From an uncultured Clostridia bacterium (GTDB lineage Bacteria > Bacillota > Clostridia > Lachnospirales > Anaerotignaceae), in the NCBI GenBank assembly GCA_944378105.1, contig CALWGC010000017.1:62001-126000 (forward strand): a stretch of 64,000 bases of DNA, given 5' to 3'. The notes beneath the pieces are model-generated. The model saw only the letters and a program-made list of their open reading frames with translations, ran no database searches and was not told where the DNA came from. How positions within the stretch are numbered: position 1 is the stretch's first letter; each line of letters opens with the position of its first letter. Of this stretch, positions 44,848 through 54,408 are shown in pieces. Both the position numbers and the translations under genes were made by a program.

Positions 44848-45714
44848 TTATTTTTGCAGCATCTGTTCCGCCAATTTTTCTGCCACGGCAATGGCTGCCG
44901 AGTTGATGATGTCCAGGTTTCCGGAATATTTGGGCAGGAAATCGCCAGCGCCTTCCACCTGCACAATCACCGTCACTTTGTTGCCTTCCACCATCGGCGG
45001 CACCCGCAATTGATAGCCCGGCGTATACTGCTGCACTTCTTTCACCCGTTTTTCCACGGCTTCTTTGATGGCTTTTTCATCGGGATTTTTTACTAAAGTA
45101 TAAATGGTGTTGCACATCATCACCGGCGGTTCGGCTGGGTTTAAGATGATAATGGCCTTGGCCCGGTCGGCGCCGCCCACCTGTTCCAGTCCCTTGCGGG
45201 TGGTTTGGGTAAATTCGTCGATGCTGGCTCTGGTCCCTGGGCCTGCGCTTTTGGAAGAAAGGCTGGCCACAATTTCCGCATACTCCACATCGGCCACTTC
45301 GTTGATGGCATGAACAATGGGAATCGTTGCCTGGCCACCGCAAGTCACCATGTTAAAATTATCCACATCCTGCAAATGTGCCAAATTCACACAAGGCACC
45401 ACATAAGGCCCCACGGCTGCCGGCGTCATATCAATGGCAATTTTTCCTGCTTCTTTTAATACCGGTGCGTTTTCCAAATGGGCCGATGCCATGGTGGCGT
45501 CAAAGACGATTTTCACCTCTGGATCGGCGGCAATGGCTTTCACCCCTTCGGTGGAAGTTTTAAACCCCAACCCAGCTGCCCGGCGCAGCCCTTCGCTTTC
45601 CACAATACCAGTCATAAAATCCATCTGCAAATGCTTGCTGCGCATCACTTTATACATTAAGTCGGTACCGATGTTGCCTGGGCCGATGATGCCCACTTTG
45701 ATTTTTTCTTTCAT
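44848..45714 (-). CDS. mhpF: Acetylating acetaldehyde dehydrogenase (MhpF/DmpF type)
   Basis: 288 aa. Converts acetaldehyde, CoA and NAD+ to acetyl-CoA. N-terminal Rossmann motif [18 protein letters not shown]; catalytic cysteine in [28 protein letters not shown] is characteristic. The product of the partner aldolase is passed directly to this enzyme in the known complex. It lies 13 nt after the IclR gene, so the three genes are probably co-transcribed. Confidence 0.93.
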   Translation of the reverse strand: MKEKIKVGIIGPGNIGTDLMYKVMRSKHLQMDFMTGIVESEGLRRAAGLGFKTSTEGVKAIAADPEVKIVFDATMASAHLENAPVLKEAGKIAIDMTPAAVGPYVVPCVNLAHLQDVDNFNMVTCGGQATIPIVHAINEVADVEYAEIVASLSSKSAGPGTRASIDEFTQTTRKGLEQVGGADRAKAIIILNPAEPPVMMCNTIYTLVKNPDEKAIKEAVEKRVKEVQQYTPGYQLRVPPMVEGNKVTVIVQVEGAGDFLPKYSGNLDIINSAAIAVAEKLAEQMLQK

Positions 45715-45727
45715 GGTTTTTCCTCCC

Positions 45728-46501
45728 TTACGGTTGTTTATATCCCAACTGCGCCGAAATGGCGGCGGCGCAAGAAACCAAATCTGCCGCCAACAACGCC
45801 AATACTTCCGGTGTCATTTTGTTGACCATGCCGGAAAGACTGACTGCGGCCACCGGCTGGCCCTGGTGATTGAAAATAGGGGCAGCCACACAGCGTAACC
45901 CCAGCTCGATTTCTTCATCGTCCACCGCATACCCCAGGCGGCGCACCGTTTCCAAATTTTCCAACAACGCCTCTTTAGTAGAAAGGCTATGGCTGGTTTT
46001 TTGGGGCAGCGGCTTAGGGAACACATATTGCTCCAAATAGCTTTGCGGTAAGTAGGCCAACAACGCCTTTCCCACGCCGGTGCAACTCATGGGTGCCCGT
46101 TTGCCCACCTGGGAATAGGAAATGAGAAAGTCGGGCTGGTCGAATTTATCGATATACACCACTTCCCCTTCCCAATGGGTGGCCAGGTGCACCGTCTGTC
46201 CATAGCGCTTGGCAATCGCCTCGCAAAAGGGTCTGGCCTCCCGGCGCAAATCCATCCGCGCCTCCACCGTGGTGCCCAGTTCAAACAGTTTCATCCCCAG
46301 CCGGTATTTTTTTGTCTCGCTGTTTTGTTCCAAATATCCAAAGGTCACCAGGGTGTTGACCAAGCCATAAATGGTGCTTTTGCTTAAGCCCATTGCTTCG
46401 CCCAATTCGGAAATCCCCATCTCCCGTTTGTTTTGAAACAATTCTAAAATTTCCAGTGCCCGTGCCACCGACTGCACCAGCACCCCTTGTGCATTGGCCA
46501 T
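45728..46501 (-). CDS. IclR-family transcriptional regulator
   Basis: 257 aa. Winged-helix HTH (residues ~10-70: [40 protein letters not shown]) and IclR effector domain (~75-250, with [14 protein letters not shown] and [19 protein letters not shown]). Members control aromatic-acid or small-acid catabolism and often bind near their own promoters. Adjacent to mhpF/mhpE, which it probably regulates. Confidence 0.9.
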   Translation of the reverse strand: MANAQGVLVQSVARALEILELFQNKREMGISELGEAMGLSKSTIYGLVNTLVTFGYLEQNSETKKYRLGMKLFELGTTVEARMDLRREARPFCEAIAKRYGQTVHLATHWEGEVVYIDKFDQPDFLISYSQVGKRAPMSCTGVGKALLAYLPQSYLEQYVFPKPLPQKTSHSLSTKEALLENLETVRRLGYAVDDEEIELGLRCVAAPIFNHQGQPVAAVSLSGMVNKMTPEVLALLAADLVSCAAAISAQLGYKQP

Positions 46502-46525
46502 GGCGCCTCCTTTTTCGTTATTACC

Positions 46526-46536
46526 GAACTACGTTC
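46526..46536. promoter_or_regulatory. Candidate IclR operator
   Basis: Perfect palindrome GAAC-TAC-GTTC, 25 nt upstream of the iclR start. Position and symmetry suit autoregulation; no binding evidence. Confidence 0.35.
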
Positions 46537-46634
46537 TTAAAATCACTTCTCTTTTATTTTGCCCAAAAAACACCCCCTTGTCAAGGCACAACGTACCGAA
46601 TTTTCTTCCCTTCTCTTATTCAATTCCAACAAAA

Positions 46635-46671
46635 AAACAGATGGTTTGTATAAAAACAAAACCATCTGTTT
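46635..46671 (-). terminator. Terminator after the yhhQ-like gene
   Basis: 13-bp stem AAACAGATGGTTT with A/T runs, directly after the stop at 46675. Confidence 0.85.
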
Positions 46672-46674
46672 TTC

Positions 46675-47370
46675 TCATGCCTTGCCCTTTTCGTGGAAGG
46701 CCCGGGCCAGATACACCGCCGGCGTATCGGCCAGAGAAGTTACAATAAAAATGACATAGCTGGAAATGACAATAGATATCAATGTATCCATCGTATAAGT
46801 ACCATAAAAAGCAAAAAAAGTATACAGCAAGGTATTCAACAACTGGGAAACCAACGTGGAGCCGTTATTTCGCAACCACAAAAACCGGCGGCTGTCGCCG
46901 TATCGGTTTTTCGTAAAGTTCCACCAGGCATGGTACAGCCAAACATCGAACATCTGCGTCACGGCATATACCACCAAAGAAGCCAAAAGCATCCGTGGCG
47001 TGTTGGAAAAGATGGTCCGGAAGGCTTCGCCGGCCCAATCGTTGGGGCTAAGCCGATACAAAAGCCAAGACTGGCTCACTACCAAAAACAGAAGAGATGT
47101 GGCAATGCCAATCCAAACGGCTTTTTGGGCTGCTTCCTTCCCTTCTGTTTCCGACAAAATATCGGTCACCAAAAACGTGGATGCAAAAAGGATATTCCCA
47201 AGCGTCATTTCCATCCCAAAGGCGTCCACCAAAAGCAGTACTTCGATGTTGGCCGTAATGGTGGCAAAAACCGTAAAACAATAGAGCCCGGCCCGGCCAA
47301 AGAGCCGATACCAAAGCACCGTCCCTCCAAAAAGTACAAACAAAGATAAAATCAACAACCCTTCATTCAT
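46675..47370 (-). CDS. Queuosine-precursor transporter of the YhhQ/VUT family
   Basis: 231 aa with about six membrane helices. The family pattern is visible: FASTFLVTDILSETEGKEAA, then FVDVWLYH-like FDVWLYHAWWNFTKNRYGDS and RNNGSTLVSQLLNT. YhhQ imports queuine or preQ bases for tRNA modification. The ATG at 47370 overlaps the end of the radical-SAM gene by 8 nt, so both are one transcription unit, which supports a salvage function. Confidence 0.85.
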   Translation of the reverse strand: MNEGLLILSLFVLFGGTVLWYRLFGRAGLYCFTVFATITANIEVLLLVDAFGMEMTLGNILFASTFLVTDILSETEGKEAAQKAVWIGIATSLLFLVVSQSWLLYRLSPNDWAGEAFRTIFSNTPRMLLASLVVYAVTQMFDVWLYHAWWNFTKNRYGDSRRFLWLRNNGSTLVSQLLNTLLYTFFAFYGTYTMDTLISIVISSYVIFIVTSLADTPAVYLARAFHEKGKA

Positions 47371-48076
47371 GTTCTTCTCCTCCCACACCAAAATCTGTGT
47401 TGTTTAATAAAATGTCCACCCGATCATTCTCTTGATACAAGGGATAGATTTCTTTCAAAAAGGCGGCAATGACGGCCTGGTCCGGCTTCACATCCGTCGT
47501 GTTTTCCACCATGATGTTGATGCAAACTCGCTCAAAATACCGAAGCCCCGTTTCCACATCCCGCTTCATGCTCTCTACCGTCTGCCCCGTCAGGCCAAAA
47601 AGCAGGCAGCATTCATTGAAGTTTTCGGCGATTTTTGCCGGGTCTGTTTCCTGAATCCCCTTTTGCAGCACCCGTTCCCGAAAATCGGCATCAAAGGTTT
47701 CCACCCCAATTTTGATTTTTAACGTCACACCGGCTTTGGCAAATCGCTCCCGCAGGGCCGGAATTTGGTTTCGATAGAAATAATGGCATTCAAAATGCAG
47801 CAAAGGGATTTCTTTTTCCTTGCACAAAGCAATAATTTCGGCCATGGTGGCCTCCCCCAGCTCCGGAAAAGAACCGGAATTGATGACCTCCAGATGATGA
47901 AACTGCCCCGTTACCCGCTGCAACACACGATGGTTGAGGGCTGTATTTTCTACCTCGTCGCTGGAAGCGTCCAAATGATAGTCGCAAAAAGTGCATCGTT
48001 TCCATTTGCAGCCGCTGCCCCGCAGCAGCACAATTTCCCTAGGATTTTTTTCTAAAATCAAACCATATCGTTCCAT
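47363..48076 (-). CDS. Radical-SAM protein, candidate queuine lyase (QueL-like)
   Basis: 237 aa. An N-terminal cysteine motif C23-x4-C28-x2-C31 (GSGCKWKRCTFCDYH) lies in a short TIM-barrel-like protein with VINSGSFPEL and KIKIGVETFD segments typical of radical-SAM folds. The spacing differs from the classical Cx3Cx2C. Clostridioides difficile QueL, a radical-SAM enzyme that turns queuine into preQ1, is linked to queuosine transport genes; here the gene is coupled to a YhhQ homologue. The QueL assignment is inference from that context. Confidence 0.65.
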   Translation of the reverse strand: MERYGLILEKNPREIVLLRGSGCKWKRCTFCDYHLDASSDEVENTALNHRVLQRVTGQFHHLEVINSGSFPELGEATMAEIIALCKEKEIPLLHFECHYFYRNQIPALRERFAKAGVTLKIKIGVETFDADFRERVLQKGIQETDPAKIAENFNECCLLFGLTGQTVESMKRDVETGLRYFERVCINIMVENTTDVKPDQAVIAAFLKEIYPLYQENDRVDILLNNTDFGVGGEEHE

Positions 48077-48100
48077 TTTCTTCTCCTTTCTCCTAAAAAA

Positions 48101-48129
48101 AGACGGCTCCTTTGTAAAGGAACCGTCTT
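48101..48129 (-). terminator. Second lysS terminator
   Basis: AGACGGCTCCTTT/AAAGGAACCGTCT stem followed on the minus strand by a T run; tandem with the hairpin at 48145. Confidence 0.8.
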
Positions 48130-48144
48130 TTTGGCACACACAAA

Positions 48145-48170
48145 AAAGCCATGGAAAATTCCATGGCTTT
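48145..48170 (-). terminator. First lysS terminator
   Basis: 12-bp stem AAAGCCATGGAA with T run, ~85 nt after the lysS stop. Confidence 0.85.
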
Positions 48171-48254
48171 CGGGGACGCAAAGCGCCCCCAAAGCCCGTA
48201 GTTTTGTTTATAGACAGGATGGTTCCGAACTGTCTGATGAAATTGTCGTTTGTC

Positions 48255-49751
48255 TTATTGCAAAGGTTTCATGGTCGGGAATAAAATAACGTCGCGGATG
48301 GATGGTTCTTCGGTCATGAGCATTACCATACGGTCGATGCCGATGCCCAGACCACCCGTTGGCGGCATACCATATTCCAAAGAGCACATGAAATCTTCGT
48401 CCACCATGTAGGCTTCGTCGTCGCCGGCTTCTCGCATGGCTTCCTGATGTTCAAACCGCTTTCTCTGGTCGATGGGGTCGTTCAATTCGGAGTAGGCATT
48501 GCCATATTCCCGTCCCACGATGAACAGCTCGAAGCGTTCGGTGAAATCTGGTTTTTCTGGTTTTCTCTTGGTCAATGGAGAAATTTCCACTGGATAATCG
48601 ATGATAAAGGTTGGCTGAATCAAGTTCTTTTCCACAAATTCTTCAAAGAACAAGTTCAAAATATCGCCTTTTGCATGGCGTTCTTCAAATTCCACATGAT
48701 GTTCCTTGGCCAGCGCGCGAGCAGCTTCTGTATCTGGTACCTGGTCAAAGTCCACACCGGTAAACTGTTTCACTGCTTCCACCATGGTCAAACGGGCAAA
48801 GGGTTTGCCCAAATCCAGTTCATGGCCACCATAGTGGATGGTGGTTCTGCCCAGCACGTTTTGAGCCACGGTACGGAACAATTCTTCCGTCAAATCCATC
48901 ATGCCATGGTAGTCGGTGTAGGCCTGGTACAGTTCCATCAACGTAAATTCTGGATTGTGGCGCACAGAAACGCCTTCGTTACGGAACACACGGCCAATTT
49001 CGTACACCCGTTCAAACCCGCCGACAATCAACCGTTTCAACGGCAGTTCCAAAGAAATACGCAGATACATATCAATATCCAGTGCATTGTGGTGGGTGAT
49101 AAACGGACGAGCCGCAGCACCACCGGCAATGGTTTGCAACACTGGGGTTTCCACTTCCAAGAAGCCTTTGTTGTCCAAATAATTTCTGATTTCGCGGATG
49201 ATGGCGCTGCGTTTAAAGAAGGTTTCTTTGACTTCTGGGTTCACAATCAAATCCACATATCTTTGACGGTAACGCAGTTCCTGGTCTTTTAAGCCGTGGA
49301 ATTTTTCCGGCAAAATTTGCAAGCTCTTGGAAAGCAGTTTTACTTCTTTGGCATGGACAGAAATTTCGCCCATTTTGGTGGTAAATACAAAACCGGTGAT
49401 CCCGATGATATCGCCGATGTCGTATTTTTTGAAATCGGCATAGCTTTCATCGCCGATATCTGTTTTGGATACATAGACCTGCATCCGACCGTTTCTGTCT
49501 TGGATATTGGCAAAGCTGGCTTTCCCCATGACACGTTTTGCCATCAGGCGGCCTGCCATCACAACGGTTTTGCCTTCAAAGGCATCATACTGTGCCCGAA
49601 TTTCGTCGCTGTGGGTATCCACAGGGTATTTCATCACTTCAAAGGGGTCTTTGCCTTCTTCTTGCAGTTTGGCCAATTTGTCCCGGCGCACCTGCAACAG
49701 CTCGCTCATCTCCTCTTTCGTCAGTTCCTTTTCTTCCGTATGGTCTGCCAT
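48255..49751 (-). CDS. lysS: Lysyl-tRNA synthetase (class II)
   Basis: 498 aa. N-terminal OB-fold anticodon-binding domain (~60-160), then the class II core with motif 2 [20 protein letters not shown] and motif 3 [14 protein letters not shown]. The ATG at 49751 is 9 nt from AGGAGG, whereas the upstream in-frame ATG touches it. It follows greA by 14 nt, the common Firmicutes greA-lysS order. Confidence 0.97.
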   Translation of the reverse strand: MADHTEEKELTKEEMSELLQVRRDKLAKLQEEGKDPFEVMKYPVDTHSDEIRAQYDAFEGKTVVMAGRLMAKRVMGKASFANIQDRNGRMQVYVSKTDIGDESYADFKKYDIGDIIGITGFVFTTKMGEISVHAKEVKLLSKSLQILPEKFHGLKDQELRYRQRYVDLIVNPEVKETFFKRSAIIREIRNYLDNKGFLEVETPVLQTIAGGAAARPFITHHNALDIDMYLRISLELPLKRLIVGGFERVYEIGRVFRNEGVSVRHNPEFTLMELYQAYTDYHGMMDLTEELFRTVAQNVLGRTTIHYGGHELDLGKPFARLTMVEAVKQFTGVDFDQVPDTEAARALAKEHHVEFEERHAKGDILNLFFEEFVEKNLIQPTFIIDYPVEISPLTKRKPEKPDFTERFELFIVGREYGNAYSELNDPIDQRKRFEHQEAMREAGDDEAYMVDEDFMCSLEYGMPPTGGLGIGIDRMVMLMTEEPSIRDVILFPTMKPLQ

Positions 49752-49765
49752 TTGGTACATCCTCC

Positions 49766-50242
49766 TTACTGCACAATGTCCAAAATTTCAAATTCTACCA
49801 CGCCATCTGGCGCTTCAATGGCCACCGTTTCGCCCACATGGTGCCCCAAAAGGCCCATGCCCACAGGAGATTCGTTGGAAATACGGCCTTCCATGGGGTC
49901 TGCTTCGGCGCTGCCGACGATGGTATATTCCACTTCTTCTTCGAATTCTTTATCATATAAACGCACTTTACAGCCAACGCTGATGACGTCTTTGCTCAGA
50001 TCGTCGTCATCGATGACTTCTGCATTGCGCAGCATTTTTTCCAAAAATACGATTCTCGATTCTATTTCGGCCTGTTCTTCTTTGGCGGCGTCATATTCGG
50101 CATTTTCCGAAAGGTCGCCTTGGCCTCTGGCTTCTTTGATCTTTTCTGCCACTTCTTTACGGCGGACCGTTTTCAAATTTTCCAGTTCTTCTTCTCTTTG
50201 TTTGAGTCCTTCGTATGTCAAAACCACTTTCTTTTCTGACAT
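49766..50242 (-). CDS. greA: Transcription elongation factor GreA
   Basis: 158 aa. N-terminal antiparallel coiled coil ([20 protein letters not shown] ... [16 protein letters not shown]) with acidic tip residues in [14 protein letters not shown], then the FKBP-like C-terminal domain ([19 protein letters not shown]). It reactivates backtracked RNA polymerase by stimulating transcript cleavage. The ATG at 50242 follows AAGGAG. Confidence 0.97.
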   Translation of the reverse strand: MSEKKVVLTYEGLKQREEELENLKTVRRKEVAEKIKEARGQGDLSENAEYDAAKEEQAEIESRIVFLEKMLRNAEVIDDDDLSKDVISVGCKVRLYDKEFEEEVEYTIVGSAEADPMEGRISNESPVGMGLLGHHVGETVAIEAPDGVVEFEILDIVQ

Positions 50243-50374
50243 CAGTTCCACTCCTTCTATGCGCTATGGTTCTTCTGATGGGCGTTTGCCGCCCCAATGC
50301 AATATCAATATCTAAAAAATTATACCTTACGGCGCAGGCATTGTCAACGGATATTTCCTTAGGAAAGAAAGAGA

Positions 50375-50417
50375 AAGCCCTGTCTCTTTCTCCTTTCGGA
50401 AAGACACAGGTGCTTTC
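50375..50417 (-). terminator. Terminator after dusB
   Basis: Imperfect hairpin with AAAG..CTGT / ACAG..CTTT stems directly after the dusB stop, followed by a T/C-rich run. Confidence 0.55.
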
Positions 50418-50422
50418 TTGTC

Positions 50423-51385
50423 TCAGTTTGCAAAAAAATACCGCGCAATCAGCGCTTCCATTTCTGCCATGGTTTCGGCCTGATTGATGCTGCCTCGCAT
50501 TTTGGCCGCCTGGGACATGCCTTTGGCATAATCGGACAAATGGCGGCGCATTTCCCGCACGCCGGTGTAATCCCCTTTATAGGCCACCAACATTTGCAAA
50601 TGACGCAGGGCCATCTGGCCTCTTTCCTGCAACGAAGGCGGCGCAAGGGGTTCTTCCGTACGTAAATAATGGAGGATTTCCCGGAAAATCCAAGGATTTC
50701 CCTGGGCCGCCCGGCCCACCATCAACGCGTCGCACCCGGTATAGTCCAATAACGCCTTGGCGCTTTTGCCATCGGTCACATCGCCGTTTCCGATGACGGG
50801 AATATCCACGGCAGCTTTCACGGCCTTAATGATGTCCCAGTCGGCTTTGCCGCTATAATATTGCTCCCTGGTACGGCCATGGACGGCAACGGCCGAAGCC
50901 CCGTTTTTTTCGGCCATTTTGGCCACTTCCACGGCGTTGACATGGTCGTCGTCAAAGCCTTTGCGAAATTTGATGGTGACCGGCTTTTTTTGGGAAGAAA
51001 CGAGGGCATGGACAATTTCTCCAATCAGTTTCGGCGTCTTCATCAAAGCGCTGCCTTCGCCGTTTTTGACAATCTTTGGCGCAGGACAACCCATGTTCAC
51101 ATCGATGATATCCACCGGGGCCTCTTCCAACCGTTTGGCCATGTCGGCCATAATCTGTGGGTCGCTGCCAAAAAGCTGTACCGCCACCGGCCGCTCCCGC
51201 TCATCCACTTCCAACAGCTTGCCTGTATTTTTGCTTTCATAAAACATCCCCTTGGCGCTGACCATTTCGCTATAAACCAGCCCGCAGCCCATTTCCTTAC
51301 AAAGCAAGCGAAAGGGTTGGTCTGTCACGCCAGCCATGGGCGCCAAAAAGACGTTATTTTCCAATGTTACCGTTCCAATTTTCAT
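50423..51385 (-). CDS. dusB: tRNA-dihydrouridine synthase (DusB type)
   Basis: 320 aa. FMN-dependent reduction of tRNA uridines. FMN barrel start FLAPMAGVTDQPFRLLCKEM, catalytic cysteine in VDINMGCPAPKIVKNGEGSA, then KFRKGFDDDHVNAVE and AVHGRTREQYYSGKADW. The helical tRNA-binding domain occupies the last ~75 residues. Its ATG overlaps the coaX stop (ATGA). Last gene of the birA operon. Confidence 0.95.
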   Translation of the reverse strand: MKIGTVTLENNVFLAPMAGVTDQPFRLLCKEMGCGLVYSEMVSAKGMFYESKNTGKLLEVDERERPVAVQLFGSDPQIMADMAKRLEEAPVDIIDVNMGCPAPKIVKNGEGSALMKTPKLIGEIVHALVSSQKKPVTIKFRKGFDDDHVNAVEVAKMAEKNGASAVAVHGRTREQYYSGKADWDIIKAVKAAVDIPVIGNGDVTDGKSAKALLDYTGCDALMVGRAAQGNPWIFREILHYLRTEEPLAPPSLQERGQMALRHLQMLVAYKGDYTGVREMRRHLSDYAKGMSQAAKMRGSINQAETMAEMEALIARYFFAN

Positions 51386-52161
51386 TGTGCCATTCCTTTG
51401 TTCTTTTCATAGATGATACGCAGTCCCTGTAACGTTAAGGTGGGATCGTATACGTCAAAAATTTCGCCCTCGGGGTCCATAATCTGGGCCAAGCCGCCGG
51501 TGGCAATCACCTTGGCCTGTGGGAGATGCAATTCCTTTTTCAGCGTCTCAATGATATGGATGGTTTCTCCGATATGCCCGGCCACAATCCCAATTTGTAA
51601 GCTATCGACAGTATTGGTGGCCCGCACCGTTTGGGGGGCAACCAGTTCCACCTGGGGCAGGCGGGAGCTTTTTTCGTAAAGCTGGGCCGCGCAAGACTTG
51701 ATCCCGGCGGTAATAAAACCGGTGATAAACTCGCCTTTTTCATTGACCACATCAAAGGTGTTGGCGGTGCCATAATCCACCACAATGGCAGGCATGCCAT
51801 ACAGTTCCTTGGCGGCCACCAAGTCCACCACCCGGTCGATACCGGCCGTTTTAGGATTGTCCCGCACAATCACCAAATCCAGCTTCAAATCGGCACTGAC
51901 CACCATGGGCTCCTTACCCAAATATTTTCGAATTCCGTGACAAAGGGAGTACATCATCGGCGGCACCACCGACCCAATGACCACGCCCTCCACTTCTTCT
52001 TTCTTCGTTTCTGCATTTTCCAGAAAGGAACAGAGGGTGATCCCAATTTCGTCGCTGGTTTTCAAAATCTGTGTGCTCATCCGCCAAGTATGTAACAGCT
52101 GGCTTCCTTCAAAAAGACCAATGGTCATATTGGTATTGCCCACATCAACGGCCAGAACCAT
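51382..52161 (-). CDS. coaX: Type III pantothenate kinase (canonical copy)
   Basis: 259 aa. Phosphorylates pantothenate, the first step of CoA synthesis. All signature motifs are intact: DVGNTN (6-11, phosphate binding), GIDR (107-110, catalytic Asp/Arg) and DYGTA (129-133). The ATG at 52161 lies inside the end of the second coaX-like gene (17-nt overlap), after GGAGGGGG. Type III kinases are dimers with the active site at the interface. Confidence 0.93.
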   Translation of the reverse strand: MVLAVDVGNTNMTIGLFEGSQLLHTWRMSTQILKTSDEIGITLCSFLENAETKKEEVEGVVIGSVVPPMMYSLCHGIRKYLGKEPMVVSADLKLDLVIVRDNPKTAGIDRVVDLVAAKELYGMPAIVVDYGTANTFDVVNEKGEFITGFITAGIKSCAAQLYEKSSRLPQVELVAPQTVRATNTVDSLQIGIVAGHIGETIHIIETLKKELHLPQAKVIATGGLAQIMDPEGEIFDVYDPTLTLQGLRIIYEKNKGMAQ

Positions 52162-52954
52162 CCTGCCCCCTCCTTCCGTGCATTTCGTCTTTGTTTTGTT
52201 CATAACAGATGGCCAGTCCACGAATGGTCAATGTGGAATCGATGACATCAAACAAATCATTGCCTTCGTTCATCACATGGGCCATGCCGCCGGTGGCCAC
52301 CACCTTCATATCCGGCAAATCCAGTTCCCGTTTCACTCGGTCAATCAAATACTTGGCTTCGCCCACATGGCCATAATAGACACCGGCCTGGATACAGCTG
52401 ACAATGTCGCGACAGAAAATGCTCTCTGGCCGCTTGATTTCAATTTCCGGCAGCTGGGCCGTTTTGGAAGAAAGGGATTCGGCACAGACCGTCACCCCCG
52501 GTGCCGTAATGCCGGTGACAAAGTGTCCCTCCCGGTCCACCACATCATAAGTCGTAGCGGTGCCATAGTCCACCACCATCACCGGCCCGCCATATAAAGC
52601 AAAGGCCGCCATCATTTTCACCAATCGGTCGCTGGCCAGCTCTGAAGGGTTTTTCATGTTGATGATGATATTGGATTTGATTTGGTAATCCACCACAAGT
52701 GGTGTCACGCCCAAATATTTTTCTACCCCGCGCACCAATGCATACATCATCGGCGGCACCACCGAGGAAATGACCACATCTTCAATTTCCGCCGGCAAAA
52801 TGCCATCAAAACGCAAAAACCGCACCAGGGTAGAACCGATTTCGTCGGAAGTCTTGCTGCTGTCGGTGGTCATCTTCCAGCTACCTTTCAGTTCTTTTCC
52901 TTCCACCACCCCCAAAAGCATCTCCAAGTTCCCCACATCCATGACCAGTATCAT
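52145..52954 (-). CDS. Type III pantothenate kinase paralogue with altered motifs
   Basis: 269 aa. It aligns without gaps to the adjacent CoaX over the first ~140 residues. The phosphate loop reads DVGNLE instead of DVGNTN (residues 6-11) and the catalytic loop ASDR instead of GIDR (107-110), while DYGTA is kept. It ends in a basic/Gly-rich extension after CYEQNKDEM. Its ATG overlaps the upstream stop (ATGA). It may be a weak kinase, a regulatory or structural partner of CoaX, or a kinase with a different substrate. Confidence 0.85.
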   Translation of the reverse strand: MILVMDVGNLEMLLGVVEGKELKGSWKMTTDSSKTSDEIGSTLVRFLRFDGILPAEIEDVVISSVVPPMMYALVRGVEKYLGVTPLVVDYQIKSNIIINMKNPSELASDRLVKMMAAFALYGGPVMVVDYGTATTYDVVDREGHFVTGITAPGVTVCAESLSSKTAQLPEIEIKRPESIFCRDIVSCIQAGVYYGHVGEAKYLIDRVKRELDLPDMKVVATGGMAHVMNEGNDLFDVIDSTLTIRGLAICYEQNKDEMHGRRGQDGSGR

Positions 52955-53346
52955 GCCTGTTCCTCCCCGTCTTTTTCGCGCCCGGCCTGCTGCAACAACT
53001 GCTCTTTGAGCGCTTCTCCTTCCGGCGTTTGAAACACCAAATACCACAATTTCAGCGCCTTGAGCAATTCCTTTTTCTCCCGCTCAATGGCTTTTAACTC
53101 TAACTGGGCCCCAATGTCATCAAAATCCACCGTTTGACTGCTGGGCACCGTTTCAAAATAGAGGTCCCCCGTCGGCAGAAACCCCATGCAAAACGTACAC
53201 ATCAATTTGTCTGCCAGTGTCACACAAAGAATGTGTACCTCCTCTTGCACCGCCTGGGGCAAGGCCAAAAAACGAGGCTCAAAAAAATATTTCTGTTCGT
53301 CAAAACTGGCCGCCGCCAGCACGGCTTTCGTTGTTGTCTGCTCCAA
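52951..53346 (-). CDS. Conserved hypothetical protein between birA and coaX
   Basis: 131 aa from a TTG start preceded by AGGAGG, nested 47 nt inside the end of birA. It is a soluble, mostly helical/beta small domain (FFEPRFLALPQAVQEEVHIL, GFLPTGDLYFETVPSSQ) with an amphipathic C-terminal helix rich in Glu/Lys/Gln. I recall similar proteins beside birA in Lachnospiraceae (DUF6145-like), but I cannot confirm this. The coupled position suggests a shared role with biotin/CoA genes. Confidence 0.6.
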   Translation of the reverse strand: MEQTTTKAVLAAASFDEQKYFFEPRFLALPQAVQEEVHILCVTLADKLMCTFCMGFLPTGDLYFETVPSSQTVDFDDIGAQLELKAIEREKKELLKALKLWYLVFQTPEGEALKEQLLQQAGREKDGEEQA

Positions 53347-54307
53347 GGATTTTCCTCCTGATCGATACTTCCCCGCTTACGACTGTTTCCTTTGTTCCGT
53401 CTTCTTTTTCCACCAGCAAAGCGCCATCGGCGCATACCTGTAACCCCCTGGCCGAAAACGGCGTTTTGCCAAGCACCATCACTTCTTGACCAATGGTTTC
53501 ACACAAGGCGCTATACTCTCCTTGGATGGCCGCAAAGCCACCAGAAAGATAGGCCTGATAATATGTTTCGATCCATTGCAATAACCGGCCGGCCAATGCA
53601 GCCTTTTCCCAGGTTTGTCCCGTTTCCAAATACAAACTGGTGGCAATGTCTTTTAACTCTTCCGGGAACTGGCGGTGATTGACATTGATGCCAATGCCTG
53701 CAATCACATAATGAACCCGCTCCATTTCCGCACTCATTTCCGTCAAAATACCACAAACTTTTTTGTCGTTTATCTTGACATCGTTAGGCCATTTAATCCA
53801 GGCATCAAACCCCAGCTCCCGCAGCATCTTTGCCACCGAAAGCCCGCACATCAACGTTAAGGCCGACGTTTCCATGGGTAAGATAGAGGGCCGAAAGAGC
53901 ACCGAAAGAAAAAGCCCGTCGCCCTTTTGCGATACCCAAGTCTTGCCCCGGCGGCCCCGGCCAGCTTCCTGCTTTAAGGCAATCACCGTCGTTCCCTCTT
54001 CGGCGCCTTCTTCTGCCAATTGCCGCAACACATTGTTGGTGGAATCCACCGTATCCAGCACCAAAAGCCGCTTTCCCATCCGGTCCGTCTTTCGATAGGC
54101 CTGGACGCTTTCTGCCGTTAAAATGTCTTGTCCCTGCACCAAATGATACCCCTTGTTGGTCACCGCTTCCACTTGATACCCGTCTTGCCGCAGTGCGCGG
54201 ATATACTTCCACACCGCCGTTCGGCTGATGCCAAGTTTTCGCCCAATGTCTTCGCCCGACAAAAATCCGTCTGCTTCTTTCAACAAAAGCAGCAAAGTTT
54301 CTTTCAT
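53300..54307 (-). CDS. birA: Biotin--protein ligase / biotin operon repressor BirA
   Basis: 335 aa. N-terminal winged helix (residues 1-60: EDIGRKLGISRTAVWKYIRA), central ligase domain with GRGRRGKTWVSQKGDGLFLS and KWPNDVKINDKKVCGIL, and an SH3-like C-terminal domain. Attaches biotin to acyl-CoA carboxylase subunits and, with the HTH, can repress biotin uptake or synthesis genes. First gene of the five-gene coupled operon ending in dusB. Confidence 0.95.
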   Translation of the reverse strand: MKETLLLLLKEADGFLSGEDIGRKLGISRTAVWKYIRALRQDGYQVEAVTNKGYHLVQGQDILTAESVQAYRKTDRMGKRLLVLDTVDSTNNVLRQLAEEGAEEGTTVIALKQEAGRGRRGKTWVSQKGDGLFLSVLFRPSILPMETSALTLMCGLSVAKMLRELGFDAWIKWPNDVKINDKKVCGILTEMSAEMERVHYVIAGIGINVNHRQFPEELKDIATSLYLETGQTWEKAALAGRLLQWIETYYQAYLSGGFAAIQGEYSALCETIGQEVMVLGKTPFSARGLQVCADGALLVEKEDGTKETVVSGEVSIRRKILGADNNESRAGGGQF

Positions 54308-54333
54308 GCTTTCACCGCCTTATCAAAAACAAA

Positions 54334-54396
54334 GGCAGCCCTCGTGCCATCACGGCCCCTTTTTTGGGGGAGCCGTCCTGGTTTTTGCGGGCTGCC
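54334..54396 (-). terminator. Terminator after argF
   Basis: GGCAGCCC/GGGCTGCC outer stem with an inner GGCcCC/GGgGCC hairpin and TTTGTTTTT following on the minus strand. Confidence 0.7.
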
Positions 54397-54408
54397 TCTC
54401 AAACGCAT

